Shown one piece after another: positions 17,593-27,668 of a stretch of DNA of 64,000 nt. Origin of the DNA: JBLZUR01 sp048565625 (lineage in GTDB: Bacteria > Pseudomonadota > Alphaproteobacteria > Sphingomonadales > Sphingomonadaceae); NCBI RefSeq assembly GCF_048565625.1, contig NZ_JBLZUR010000002.1, positions 2,480,001 to 2,544,000 on the forward strand. The letters run 5' to 3'. The position numbers were made by a program, and so were the translations under genes. The stretch's first letter is position 1, and each line of letters starts with the position of its first letter. Under the pieces are notes generated by a model. It ran no database searches, was not told the DNA's origin, and saw nothing but the letters and a program-made list of their open reading frames with translations.

Positions 17593-18072
17593 GTGCTGAC
17601 ATTCACCACCACCCAGTGGATCGTCCTCGGACTGGTCCTCGTGCTCGGCTGGCTGCTCGGCCTGCTCTCCCATTCCGGCTCGCGCAAGTGGAAGCGGGAA
17701 CTGGCGTTGGAGCGCGAGGCGCGGATCGAGATGGAGCGCGACCGCGACGCCCGCCTCGCCGCCGCCCAGGCGCGCATCGTCGAGCTGGAGCGCGGCCATA
17801 CGCCGGTGACCGCCGGCACCTCGGGCGCGATCGCCGCCGCCGCCAGCGGCTCGCGCGACGATCTCAGCCGCATCGACGGCATCGACACCGCGCTTGAGGC
17901 GCGCCTCAACGAAGTCGGCATCCACCGCTTCCGCGACATCGCCGCCCTCACCGATCGCGACGCCGCCGCCCTGGAAATCCGCCTCGGCGTCGGCGAAGGC
18001 CGGATCGCCGGCCAGCGCTGGCGCGAACAGGCCGACGATCTGGCGCATGGGCGGACAGCGCGGGTGGTCTGA
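17593..18072 (+). CDS. Membrane-anchored coiled-coil protein with helix-hairpin-helix-like C-terminus
   Basis: The 159 residues start at GTG 17593, 6 bases after CAGGAGG. One N-terminal transmembrane helix (WIVLGLVLVLGWLLGLL, about 9-25) is followed by a strongly charged coiled coil (KWKRELALEREARIEMERDR). The C-terminal part (DDLSRIDGIDTALEARLNEV, then GIHRFRDIAALTD) resembles the HhH-type domain of the so-called flap-endonuclease-like proteins: DLxxIxGIGxxxxxxL, then GIxxFxDIAxxT. The usual GIG is GID here. DNA or protein binding is possible, but no function is known. Confidence 0.75.
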   Translation: MLTFTTTQWIVLGLVLVLGWLLGLLSHSGSRKWKRELALEREARIEMERDRDARLAAAQARIVELERGHTPVTAGTSGAIAAAASGSRDDLSRIDGIDTALEARLNEVGIHRFRDIAALTDRDAAALEIRLGVGEGRIAGQRWREQADDLAHGRTARVV

Positions 18073-18100
18073 CCTAACCTAGTACGCCACCAACCTACCC

Positions 18101-18284
18101 CGTTCGCGCTGAGCCTGTCGAAGCGCCAGCGCGACCGTCTCACTAGCCCTTCGACAAGCTCAGGGCGAACGGCGCGGTCTCAGACTTGGGCTTCTCGCCA
18201 CCCCAACGCCGTTCGGGCTGAGCCTGTCGAAGCCCTGGTGAGACGGTCATCACTAGCCCTTCGACAAGCTCAGGGCGAACGGCG
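18101..18284. repeat. Two tandem sphingomonad inverted repeats
   Basis: Copy 1 spans 18101-18174 and copy 2 spans 18210-18284. Each begins CGTTCG[CG]GCTGAGCCTG and ends with the same right arm CTTCGACAAGCTCAGGGCGA. They separate the coiled-coil gene from the convergent pth gene. The right arms are near-identical, suggesting tandem duplication. Confidence 0.9.
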
Positions 18285-18307
18285 TTGGAGAGCTTCGTAC
18301 CGGCAGG

Positions 18308-18877
18308 TCACCCCTGCAGCCGCCGCGCGACCTCGCTCATGAACCGCGCATCATCGCCCGCCGCCAGCAACGGCGCCTCCGCCGCCACCGCGCCCAGCAT
18401 ATCAGCCAGCGGGTCCATCTCCGCCTTGGCGTAATTGCCCAGCACATAGCCCGTCACCCGGTCCTTGTGCCCCGGATGCCCGATCCCCAGCCGCACGCGG
18501 CGATAGGCATTGCCGATATGCGCCTCGGTCGATCTGAGGCCGTTATGCCCGGCCGTGCCGCCGCCGGTCTTCACCTTCACGCGAAACGGGTCGAGATCGA
18601 GTTCGTCGTGGAAGACGGTCACGTCGCCGACCTCGGCCTTGTAGAAGCGCATCGCCTCGCCGACCGACCGGCCGCTCTCATTCATGAAGGTGGCGGGTTT
18701 CAGCAGCAGGACCTTCGTGGTCCCGATCCGCCCTTCCTGGGTCCAGCCCTGGAAGCGCTTCTTCGGCGGGTCGAAACCATGGACCTCGGCGATGGCGTCC
18801 ACCGCCATGAACCCGACATTGTGCCGGTTGAGCGCGTATTGCGCGCCCGGATTACCGAGGCCGACCCAGATCTGCAT
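18308..18877 (-). CDS. pth: Peptidyl-tRNA hydrolase
   Basis: Recycles peptidyl-tRNA released from stalled ribosomes. The 189-aa protein begins MQIWVGLGNPG with the conserved Asn9 and has catalytic His19 in NRHNVGF. It also has the Asn-bearing LLKPATFMNESGRSVG and the Asp loop FHDELDLDPFRVKVK, ending GTAGHNGLRSTEAH. The usual rplY-pth pairing is present; a terminator lies between them. Confidence 0.96.
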   Translation of the reverse strand: MQIWVGLGNPGAQYALNRHNVGFMAVDAIAEVHGFDPPKKRFQGWTQEGRIGTTKVLLLKPATFMNESGRSVGEAMRFYKAEVGDVTVFHDELDLDPFRVKVKTGGGTAGHNGLRSTEAHIGNAYRRVRLGIGHPGHKDRVTGYVLGNYAKAEMDPLADMLGAVAAEAPLLAAGDDARFMSEVARRLQG

Positions 18878-18897
18878 GGCACTGCCCTGAAACGGAA

Positions 18898-18927
18898 AGC
18901 GCCGCCCCGGTCAACCGGGGCGGCGCT
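18898..18927 (-). terminator. Rho-independent terminator after rplY
   Basis: A perfect 13-bp stem AGCGCCGCCCCGG / CCGGGGCGGCGCT has a TCAA/TTGA tetraloop. On the minus strand it is followed by TTTCCGTTT. It sits between rplY and pth, so pth expression depends on read-through or its own promoter. Confidence 0.8.
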
Positions 18928-18952
18928 CTTCTCGTGTCGGAGGAGAAGGGCC

Positions 18953-19579
18953 TCAGCCCTCGCTCTCGCCCGCGGCGGAATCGGCTTCAGCCCCACCCTC
19001 GGCGCTCTTCAGCGCGGACGGGGCGACGATCGTCGCGACGGTGAAGTCGCGGTCCTCGATGCCGACAGACGCGCCCTTGGGCAGCGTGACGTTCGAGATG
19101 TGGAGCGTGTCGCCGACTTCGAGGCCCTTCAGCGAGATCACGATCTCGGAGGGGATCTCTGCCGCGTCGACCACCAGGTCCAGCTCGTGGCGGACGATGT
19201 TGAGCACGCCGCCGCGCTTGATGCCGGGGGCATCTTCCTCATCGACGAACCGCACCGGCACGTTGACGTGGACGGTCGCGTGCTCCGCGATGCGGAAGAA
19301 GTCGACGTGGATCGGGCGATCGGTGACGGGGTGGAAGGTCACGTCCTTCGGCAGGGTGCGGGTGGTCTGGCCACCGGCTTCGATCATCACCACGGAGTTC
19401 ATGAAGTGGCCGGTCTGCAGGTACTTGGCCAGCAGCTTCTCCTCGACGTGGATCGATAGGGGTTCCTGATTGCCGCCATAGATCACGGCGGGGACGCGGC
19501 CTTCGTTACGCAGAGCGCGGGAGGCTCCCTTGCCAGCCCGCTCGCGCGTCTCGGCCGAAAGCGTCAGAGTGTCGCTCAT
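18953..19579 (-). CDS. rplY: 50S ribosomal protein L25/general stress protein Ctc
   Basis: Binds 5S rRNA in the large subunit. The 208-aa protein is the long Ctc form: an L25 domain (LSAETRERAGKGASRALRNE, then GRVPAVIYGG) followed by the TL5 C-terminal beta domain and an acidic Ala/Glu/Ser tail. The start is ATG 19579 with GGAGAT six bases upstream, giving MSDTLTLSAE; the longer in-frame start is not needed. Confidence 0.95.
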   Translation of the reverse strand: MSDTLTLSAETRERAGKGASRALRNEGRVPAVIYGGNQEPLSIHVEEKLLAKYLQTGHFMNSVVMIEAGGQTTRTLPKDVTFHPVTDRPIHVDFFRIAEHATVHVNVPVRFVDEEDAPGIKRGGVLNIVRHELDLVVDAAEIPSEIVISLKGLEVGDTLHISNVTLPKGASVGIEDRDFTVATIVAPSALKSAEGGAEADSAAGESEG

Positions 19580-19700
19580 CGGTATCTCCAAAATCGCATG
19601 TGTTTGACAGAACTTGCCGCCACGCCTCCAGGGATGACCATGCGCGGCAAGCGCGCGCCCTTAGCGGAAGAGGGGGTCGGGGGCAAGCTATGTCCCCATG

Positions 19701-19829
19701 ATCCTCCCCCGCAAGGGGGAGGTGGCGCCGAAGGCGACGGAGGGGGAGGAAGGGAAGGCACTGGACAGGCTTTCCTGTCCTCCCCCTCCGTCAGGCTGCG
19801 CCTGCCACCTCCCCCTTGCGGGGGAGGAT
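19701..19829. repeat. Palindromic element, CCCCCGCAAGGGGG type
   Basis: Arms ATCCTCCCCCGCAAGGGGGA (19701 on) and its complement, ending at 19829, enclose two inner hairpins (GCGCC-GAA-GGCG and CAGGCGCAGCCTG) and GGAGGGGGAGG tracts in opposite orientations. It has the same plan as the element at 8391. It lies between rplY and the GumN-like gene. Confidence 0.88.
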
Positions 19830-19839
19830 GGAGAGGGCC

Positions 19840-20721
19840 CTACTCCACCCGCTCCACCTTCTCCCCCACCGATTGCAGCAGATCCACCACCGATCCCGCG
19901 CCCGACAGATGCCCCGCACCCACCGCGACCATCACCGTCCCCGGCCTCTTCATCCGTTCCCGCACCCAGCCCGCCCAGCGGCGATTGCGGTCCACCAGCA
20001 GGACCTGGCGCAGCCGCTTGGTCTTGCGCATCTCGTCGTCGAAGGTGTTGATGATCGCCTGCTCGTCCCCCTGCGCCCAGGCGGACAGCATCGCGTCGAA
20101 CTCCACCTTCGACTTCTTCGGGTCCTCCAGCGTGTCGTCGAGGAAACGGCGCTGGTCATCCTCCGGCAGATCGTCGAAATAGCCGAGCTGCTGCTTTGAG
20201 GTCTCCAGCCCGCCGATCGGCTTGCCCGCCTTGGTGAAGTCGACGGACAGCTGCTCCTCCACCCCCGACAGCCCGTCGAGGCCGAGGTCGCGCATCGACA
20301 CCGCCGTCAGCACGAACCCCGCGGCCCAGGTCTCCAGCTGGTCGAACAGCGGGCGGGGATAGCCGCTCCGCTTGATCATCGCCTCCAACGCCTCGCGCTT
20401 GGCCGGCGCGACACGCAGGGTGATCGACGGCACCGCCTCGTCCGTCCCCATGTCGAGCATCGCCTGCAGGGTCTCGGTCCCGACCTTGTCGAGCGTCGTC
20501 TCCAGCCACAGCTCCTGCGAGGCCGCGACCGCCTGGTCGATCGTCGCCGTCCGCCATTTCAGCCCCTTCGGCAGCGCGTGGATCGTCCCGAATAGGTAGA
20601 TCGTCGTGTCCGCGTCCGACAGCTTCCACAAGACCGGCCCCTCCCCCTTCCGCACCGGCACCTCGGCCGAACAGGCGGAGGCGAGCAGGACGAGCGGCAG
20701 GATCAGGTGGCGGAGGCGCAT
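19840..20721 (-). CDS. TraB/GumN family lipoprotein
   Basis: The 293-aa lipoprotein has signal MRLRHLILPLVLLASAC with lipobox Cys17. The family signatures are present: an N-terminal GTIHALP followed by a conserved acidic W-x-E-T, an SMRDLGLDGLSGVEEQL core, and a C-terminal VAVGAGHLSGAGSVVDLL. TraB/GumN proteins resemble Tiki-type metalloproteases; proteolytic activity here is inference from the conserved His/Glu pairs. Its stop lies just after the palindromic repeat. Confidence 0.85.
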   Translation of the reverse strand: MRLRHLILPLVLLASACSAEVPVRKGEGPVLWKLSDADTTIYLFGTIHALPKGLKWRTATIDQAVAASQELWLETTLDKVGTETLQAMLDMGTDEAVPSITLRVAPAKREALEAMIKRSGYPRPLFDQLETWAAGFVLTAVSMRDLGLDGLSGVEEQLSVDFTKAGKPIGGLETSKQQLGYFDDLPEDDQRRFLDDTLEDPKKSKVEFDAMLSAWAQGDEQAIINTFDDEMRKTKRLRQVLLVDRNRRWAGWVRERMKRPGTVMVAVGAGHLSGAGSVVDLLQSVGEKVERVE

Positions 20722-20773
20722 GGCAGGTGTTTAGCGCGAATGTGTTGATGCGTCGTGTGCAGAACGCCCCCCC

Positions 20774-20850
20774 GGCCGTTCGCACTGAGCTTGTCGAAGC
20801 GCCAGCGCCACCCTCGTCCCAGCACTTCGACAAGCTCAGTGCGAACGGCC
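20774..20850. repeat. Sphingomonad inverted repeat
   Basis: GGCCGTTCGCACTGAGCTTG (20774 on) pairs with CAAGCTCAGTGCGAACGGCC ending at 20850. The terminal ~25 bases are exact complements. It lies directly upstream of glyQ, leaving about 70 bases for any glyQ-proximal promoter. Confidence 0.9.
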
Positions 20851-20923
20851 GGGTGGAATGCTTGACCCCTCCGCCCCCATCGGGCATCCGCGCCGCCTGT
20901 TACAGCCACCCGGGAAAACCGCC

Positions 20924-21793
20924 TTGGGCGACACGCCGCTCAGCTTCCAGCGCCTGATCCTGACGCTCCACGACTATTGGGCGGCGCGCGGCTGCGTCAT
21001 CCTGCAGCCCTATGACATGCGGATGGGCGCCGGCACCTTCCACCCCGCGACGACCCTCCGCGCCCTCGGCCCCGACAGCTGGAAGGCGGCCTATGTCCAG
21101 CCCTCGCGCCGCCCGACGGACGGCCGCTATGGCGAGAACCCCAACCGGCTCCAGCACTACTACCAGTATCAGGTCGTCCTGAAACCGAGCCCGCCCGACC
21201 TCCAGGATCTCTATCTCGGCAGCCTCGCCGCGATCGGCATCGACTTCACCAAGCACGACATCCGCTTCGTCGAGGACGATTGGGAAAGCCCCACCCTCGG
21301 CGCCTGGGGCCTTGGCTGGGAGGTGTGGTGCGACGGCATGGAGGTGACGCAGTTCACCTATTTCCAGCAGGTCGGCGGCTTCGACTGCAAGCCGGTGACG
21401 GGCGAACTGACCTACGGCCTCGAACGCCTCGCCATGTACATCCAGGGCGTCGACAGCGTCTACGACCTCGCCTTCAACGAGGACGGCGTCACCTATGGCG
21501 ACGTCTTCCTCAAGAACGAGCAGGAGATGTCGGCCTATAATTTCGAGGTGGCGGACACCGCCTCACTGTTCGACGGCTTCAAAAAGGCCGAGGCGGAGAG
21601 CGCCCGCTGCCTCGACGCCAACCTTCCCCTCCCCGCCTACGAACAGGCGATCGAGGCCAGCCACCTCTTCAACCTCCTCCAGGCCCGCGGCGTCATCTCC
21701 GTCGCCGAGCGCCAGGCCTATATCGGCCGCGTCCGCGACCTCGCGAAAGGCGCGTGCGAGGGGTGGATGAAGAAGAACGGGTGGGCACAATGA
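20924..21793 (+). CDS. glyQ: Glycine--tRNA ligase alpha subunit
   Basis: Catalytic subunit of the bacterial alpha2beta2 glycyl-tRNA synthetase. The core is fully conserved: ILQPYDMRMGAGTFHPATTL, RPTDGRYGENPNRLQHYYQY, and VTQFTYFQQVGGFDCKPV. The start is uncertain. TTG 20924 gives LGDTPLSFQRLIL (with Met first), close to the usual MxFQxLIL start, for 289 aa. ATG 20858 would add 22 unrelated residues beginning just past the inverted repeat. The ribosome site before TTG is weak (GGGAAAA). glyS follows after an inserted DUF559 gene. Confidence 0.93.
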   Translation: MGDTPLSFQRLILTLHDYWAARGCVILQPYDMRMGAGTFHPATTLRALGPDSWKAAYVQPSRRPTDGRYGENPNRLQHYYQYQVVLKPSPPDLQDLYLGSLAAIGIDFTKHDIRFVEDDWESPTLGAWGLGWEVWCDGMEVTQFTYFQQVGGFDCKPVTGELTYGLERLAMYIQGVDSVYDLAFNEDGVTYGDVFLKNEQEMSAYNFEVADTASLFDGFKKAEAESARCLDANLPLPAYEQAIEASHLFNLLQARGVISVAERQAYIGRVRDLAKGACEGWMKKNGWAQ

Positions 21794-21795
21794 CA

Positions 21796-21855
21796 ATCCT
21801 CCCCGGCGCGGGGAGGGGACCACCCCGGACCTGGTCCGGGGTGGTGGAGGGGGCG
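21796..21855 (+). repeat. Left arm of a palindromic element flanking the DUF559 gene
   Basis: The arm is ATCCTCCCCGGCGCGGGGAG, then an inner hairpin CCACCCCGGACC/GGTCCGGGGTGG, then GGTGGAGGGGGCG. The outer hairpin and the end tract match the right arm (22198-22256) in inverted orientation, while the inner stem differs in sequence but still pairs. Confidence 0.85.
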
Positions 21856-21908
21856 TTCAGCGCACGCTTCGCCCTGAAGTCGCCACCGCCCGCACGCTCC
21901 GGAAAGAC

Positions 21909-22349
21909 ATGAGCCTGCCCGAGGTGTTGCTGTGGGAACGCCTGCGCGGCTCCAAAACAGGTGCTAAGTTCCGCCGCCAGCACCCGGTCGGGCCCTATGT
22001 GGCCGATTTCTACTGCCGGTTGGCGAAGCTGGTCATCGAGGTGGACGGCGAAGCTCACGATCGTGCTGACCGGCCTATACATGACGCCCACCGCGACGCA
22101 TTTCTGAAAGAGAACGGATACCGCGTCCTCCGTATTCTCGCATCGGATGTCTTAAGGGACGTCGATGGTGTCGCGTCTTCCATCGCCGCGCTGGTGACGC
22201 GCCCCCTCCACCACCAGCCTGCGGCTGGCGGTCCCCCTCCCCGCGCCGGGGAGGATTGCCAAGTTCCTCCCCGGCACGGGGAGGGGGACCATGCGCAGCA
22301 TGGTGGAGGGGGCGTTCAACCCGCGACTCCCGCGCAGGATTTCCTATGA
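21909..22349 (+). CDS. DUF559 (VSR/PD-(D/E)XK-like) domain protein inside a palindromic element
   Basis: At 146 aa, the DUF559 signature is clear: LPEVLLWERLRG near the N-terminus, FRRQHPVGPYVADFYCRLAK, LVIEVDGEAH, then DAFLKENGYRVLRILASDVL. Asp33 and Glu44-x-Asp46 would be the nuclease-fold acidic residues. Typical homologues begin about 11 residues earlier. That stretch (ATARTLRKD) is present in frame upstream, but no ATG, GTG or TTG precedes it. The C-terminal ~45 residues are translated repeat sequence. The stop overlaps the glyS ATG (ATGA). The whole gene lies between inverted arms of the repeat, as if cargo. Confidence 0.8.
   Translation: MSLPEVLLWERLRGSKTGAKFRRQHPVGPYVADFYCRLAKLVIEVDGEAHDRADRPIHDAHRDAFLKENGYRVLRILASDVLRDVDGVASSIAALVTRPLHHQPAAGGPPPRAGEDCQVPPRHGEGDHAQHGGGGVQPATPAQDFL
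22198..22256 (-). repeat. Right arm of the palindromic element flanking the DUF559 gene
   Basis: On the minus strand it reads ATCCTCCCCGGCGCGGGGAG, GGGGACC, an inner hairpin CCAGCC/GGCTGG around GCA, then GGTGGAGGGGGCG. The outer 20 bases equal the left arm at 21796, so the two arms form an inverted pair about 400 bases apart. Confidence 0.85.
22264..22314 (+). repeat. Additional single arm of the palindromic element
   Basis: A lone left-type arm: TTCCTCCCCGGCACGGGGAG, GGGGACC, inner hairpin CATGCGCAGCATG, GGTGGAGGGGGCG. It lies 7 bases after the right arm, still within the DUF559 reading frame and 32 bases before the glyS start. Confidence 0.8.
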
Positions 22350-24564
22350 CCGACTTCCTCCTCGAACTCCTCTCCGAGGAGATCCCCGCGCGGATGCAGG
22401 AGAAGGCGCAGGCCGATCTCGCCCGCCTCTTCACCGACGAACTCGCCAAGGCCGGCCTCACCGCCAGCACGATCGAGACCTTCGCCACCCCCCGCCGCCT
22501 CGCCCTCATCGCGCGCGGCCTGCCCGCGCAGACGGCAGCGGTGTCGGAAGAGATCAAGGGCCCCCGCGCCTCCGCCCCGCCACAGGCGCTGGAGGGCTTC
22601 CTCCGCAAGACCGGCCTCACCCGCGACCAACTGGTCGACCGCGACGGCATCCTTTTCGCCGTCATCGACAAGCCCGGCCGCGACACGAAGTCCGTCCTCG
22701 CCGAGGCGATCCCTGCCGTCATCCGCGCCTTCCCCTGGCCGAAGTCGATGCGCTGGGGCGCCGCCTCCGCCTCGAGCGAAAGCCTGCGCTGGGTCCGCCC
22801 GCTGAAGGGCATCGTCGCGATCCTCGGCGAGGATCTGGTCGAGGTCGAGATCGCCGGGGTGGCGAGCGGCTTCGCCACCGTCGGCCACCGCTTCCACCAC
22901 CCGGACCAGATCACCATCGGCGGCGCGCATGACTATGCGGAAAAGCTCCGCCTCTGCCACGTCATCGTCGATCCGGCCGAGCGTCAGGCGATCATCCGCG
23001 AAAAAGCGGCCGAGGCTGCCACCGCCCAGGGCCTCACCGTCGTCCCCGACGAGGGCCTCGTCGCCGAGAACGCCGGCCTCACCGAATGGCCGGTCCCGCT
23101 GCTGGGCAGCTTCGACCCCGCCTTCCTGGATGTCCCGCGCGAGGTGATCCAGCTCACCATGCGCACCAACCAGAAGTATTTCGCGCTGACGAAGGCGGAC
23201 GGCACCCTCGCCCCCAACTTCATCTGCACCGCGAATATCGAGGCGGCGGATGGCGGCACGAGCATCGTCGCCGGCAACCAGAAAGTGCTCGCCGCCCGCC
23301 TGTCCGACGCCAAGTTCTTCTGGGAACAGGACCTGAAGATCCGGCTGGAGGACCGCCTGCCCGCCCTGCAGCAGATCGTCTTCCACGAGAAGCTGGGTAC
23401 CGTCGCCGACAAGGTCGATCGAGTGGCGAAACTGGCCCGCTGGCTGGTGGAAGAGGGGATAATCCTCCCCGGCACGGGGGGGGGACCGCCGGCGCAGCCG
23501 GTGGTGGAGGGGGCGCGCAACAAGCGACCGCCTCCCCCGCTGACACCCCCCTCCACCATCCTGCGGATGGTCCCCCTCCCCGTTCCGGGGAGGATCTGGC
23601 GGACATGGCCGAACAGGCCGCCCGCCTCTGCAAGGCCGATCTCGTCACCGGCATGGTCGGCGAGTTCCCGGAACTGCAGGGCATCATGGGCGGCTACTAC
23701 GCCCGCGCCGAGAGCCTGCCGCACGCCGTCGCCGACGCTATCCGCGACCACTACAAACCCGTCGGCCAGGGCGACGAGGTCCCCACCGCCCCGGTCACGG
23801 TAGCGGTGAGTTTGGCGGACAAGTTGGATACGATCGCTGCCTTCTTCGTCATTGACGAAAGACCGACCGGTTCAAAAGACCCCTATGCGCTTCGGCGAGC
23901 CGCACTCGGCATTATTGCTCTCCTACTGGAGAACGGCCTGCGTAGGTCAGTTTATGATCTCTTCAACCAAGCAGCCAAGGCACTAAAGCCTGTCCTCGAC
24001 ATGGGCGAGATTGTAGCCGCAGATTACTTCAACGACTTTGTTATTGATCGCCTCAAGGTACAGCAGCGAGATGCTGGCGTTCGGCACGACATCATCGACG
24101 CGGTTGTGAAGCTCGGCGGTGACGACGATATTGGTGGCGAGCGGGACCTCGTCCGCCTGCTCGCCCGCGTCCATGCGTTGCAGGCGTTCGTCGCGACCGA
24201 GGACGGAGCCAATCTCCTCGCTGGTTACAAGCGCGCCGCCAACATCCTCCGTATCGAGGAGAAGAAGGACGGAAAGGCCTTTCCTACAACCAACCAGATC
24301 GGTTACGATGCGGTTCCGGAGGAGGCCCAGCTTCTCGCCGCGCTGAACGCTGCCGAGCCCGCGGCGACGTTTGCGGTCGAGCGCGAGGATTTCGCCGGGG
24401 CCATGTCGGCGCTCGCGGCCCTGCGCGCGCCGATCGACGCGTTCTTCGACAAGGTGACCGTGAACGATGCCGACGAGATCAAGCGCCAGACCCGCCTCGG
24501 CCTCCTCGTCCGCTTCCGCGATGCGGTGCACCGCGTGGCCGATTTCTCGCGCATCGAGGGGTAG
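22346..24564 (+). CDS. glyS: Glycine--tRNA ligase beta subunit, frameshifted by one base inside an inserted repeat
   Basis: tRNA-binding subunit of GlyRS. Frame one runs from ATG 22346 (MTDFLLELLSEEIPARM) to about 23475. The following sequence continues in another frame from GEDLADMAEQAARLCKADLV to stop 24564. The break is a run of nine Gs (23476-23484) in a palindromic element at 23462-23595. Other copies read GGGGAGGGGG there, so restoring one A joins the frames into about 739 aa. Removing the 45-codon insert leaves about 694 aa, the normal GlyS size. Catalytic partner GlyQ is upstream. From about 23,810 to 24,310 codon use is distinctly less GC-rich. As given the product is broken; real loss is unlikely for an essential gene. 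Confidence 0.88.
23462..23595. repeat. Palindromic element inserted within glyS
   Basis: The left arm is ATCCTCCCCGGCACGGGG, a G run, ACC, and inner hairpin CCGGCGCAGCCGG. The right arm on the minus strand is ATCCTCCCCGGAACGGGGAG with inner hairpin CATCCGCAGGATG. It is 134 bases as given, or 135 (45 codons) with the missing A restored. It separates the codons for WLVEEG from those for LADMAEQAA. Confidence 0.88.
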
Positions 24565-24584
24565 AGGCGCGCTTATCCCAAGTC

Positions 24585-24706
24585 CGTTCGCCCTGAGCCT
24601 GTCGAAGGGCCAGAGAACACCGCATCACTGGGGCTTCGACAAGCTCAGCCCGAATGGGCGTGGGGTCAGGTCGCGCTGGGGCTTCGACAAGCTCAGCCCG
24701 AACGGG
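24585..24706. repeat. Sphingomonad inverted repeat with a duplicated right arm
   Basis: One left arm (CCGTTCGCCCTGAGCCTGTC, from 24585) is followed by two right arms (CTTCGACAAGCTCAGCCCGA at about 24633 and 24682). It occupies the first half of the glyS-ppdK gap. Confidence 0.85.
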
Positions 24707-24786
24707 GGTTTGGAGAACGCGAAACGGGACAGGTCCCACCTTCCCCCAGCGCCCCCATCCGCCTATATTGCACCGCAACAACCCGC

Positions 24787-24840
24787 CCTCGCGCGTATAC
24801 GTGCGCGCGTTGAGGTGGGACTTTTGAGACTTTCCAGTCG
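24787..24840 (+). repeat. Alternating-CG element upstream of ppdK, shared with argG
   Basis: A CGCGCGTATACGTGCGCGCG tract is followed by TTGAGG, then GACTTTTGAGACTTTCC. The same order of parts occurs at 61541-61610 before argG. It ends about 20 bases before the ppdK GTG, so it must lie in the 5' leader or promoter. Purine-pyrimidine alternation could favour Z-DNA. Function is unknown. Confidence 0.6.
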
Positions 24841-24861
24841 CCAATTGGGGGATCAACGACC

Positions 24862-27528
<2,667 letters not shown>

Positions 27529-27536
27529 GTCCTGCC

Positions 27537-27574
27537 CGGCGGGTGACGGTTGTCTCCAAACCGTCATCCCGCCG
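27537..27574 (+). terminator. Hairpin after ppdK, possible terminator
   Basis: CGGCGGGTGACGGTT pairs with AACCGTCATCCCGCCG with a single bulge, making a 15-16 bp stem around a 6-7 base loop. No strong T-tract follows, so it is either a weak terminator or a small REP-like palindrome. The rest of the 140-base gap before the receptor gene shows nothing further recognised. Confidence 0.55.
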
Positions 27575-27668
27575 TCTCGTAAGCTGCACGATCCAGTAAC
27601 GATCGCGCCACGCCCCGCGCTTAGTCGCGCTGCACCGCACACAAAGTGTCGGAGCAAAGGGGCAAGCC

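Noticed and set aside
18101..18284. Tandem repeats as a CRISPR array.
   Set aside because: The units are inverted repeats with only two copies and no uniform spacers, and no cas genes are present.
21796..24564. The region as a prophage or integrative element.
   Set aside because: There is no integrase, phage structural gene, tRNA target or transposase; only hairpin arms and a DUF559 gene are present.
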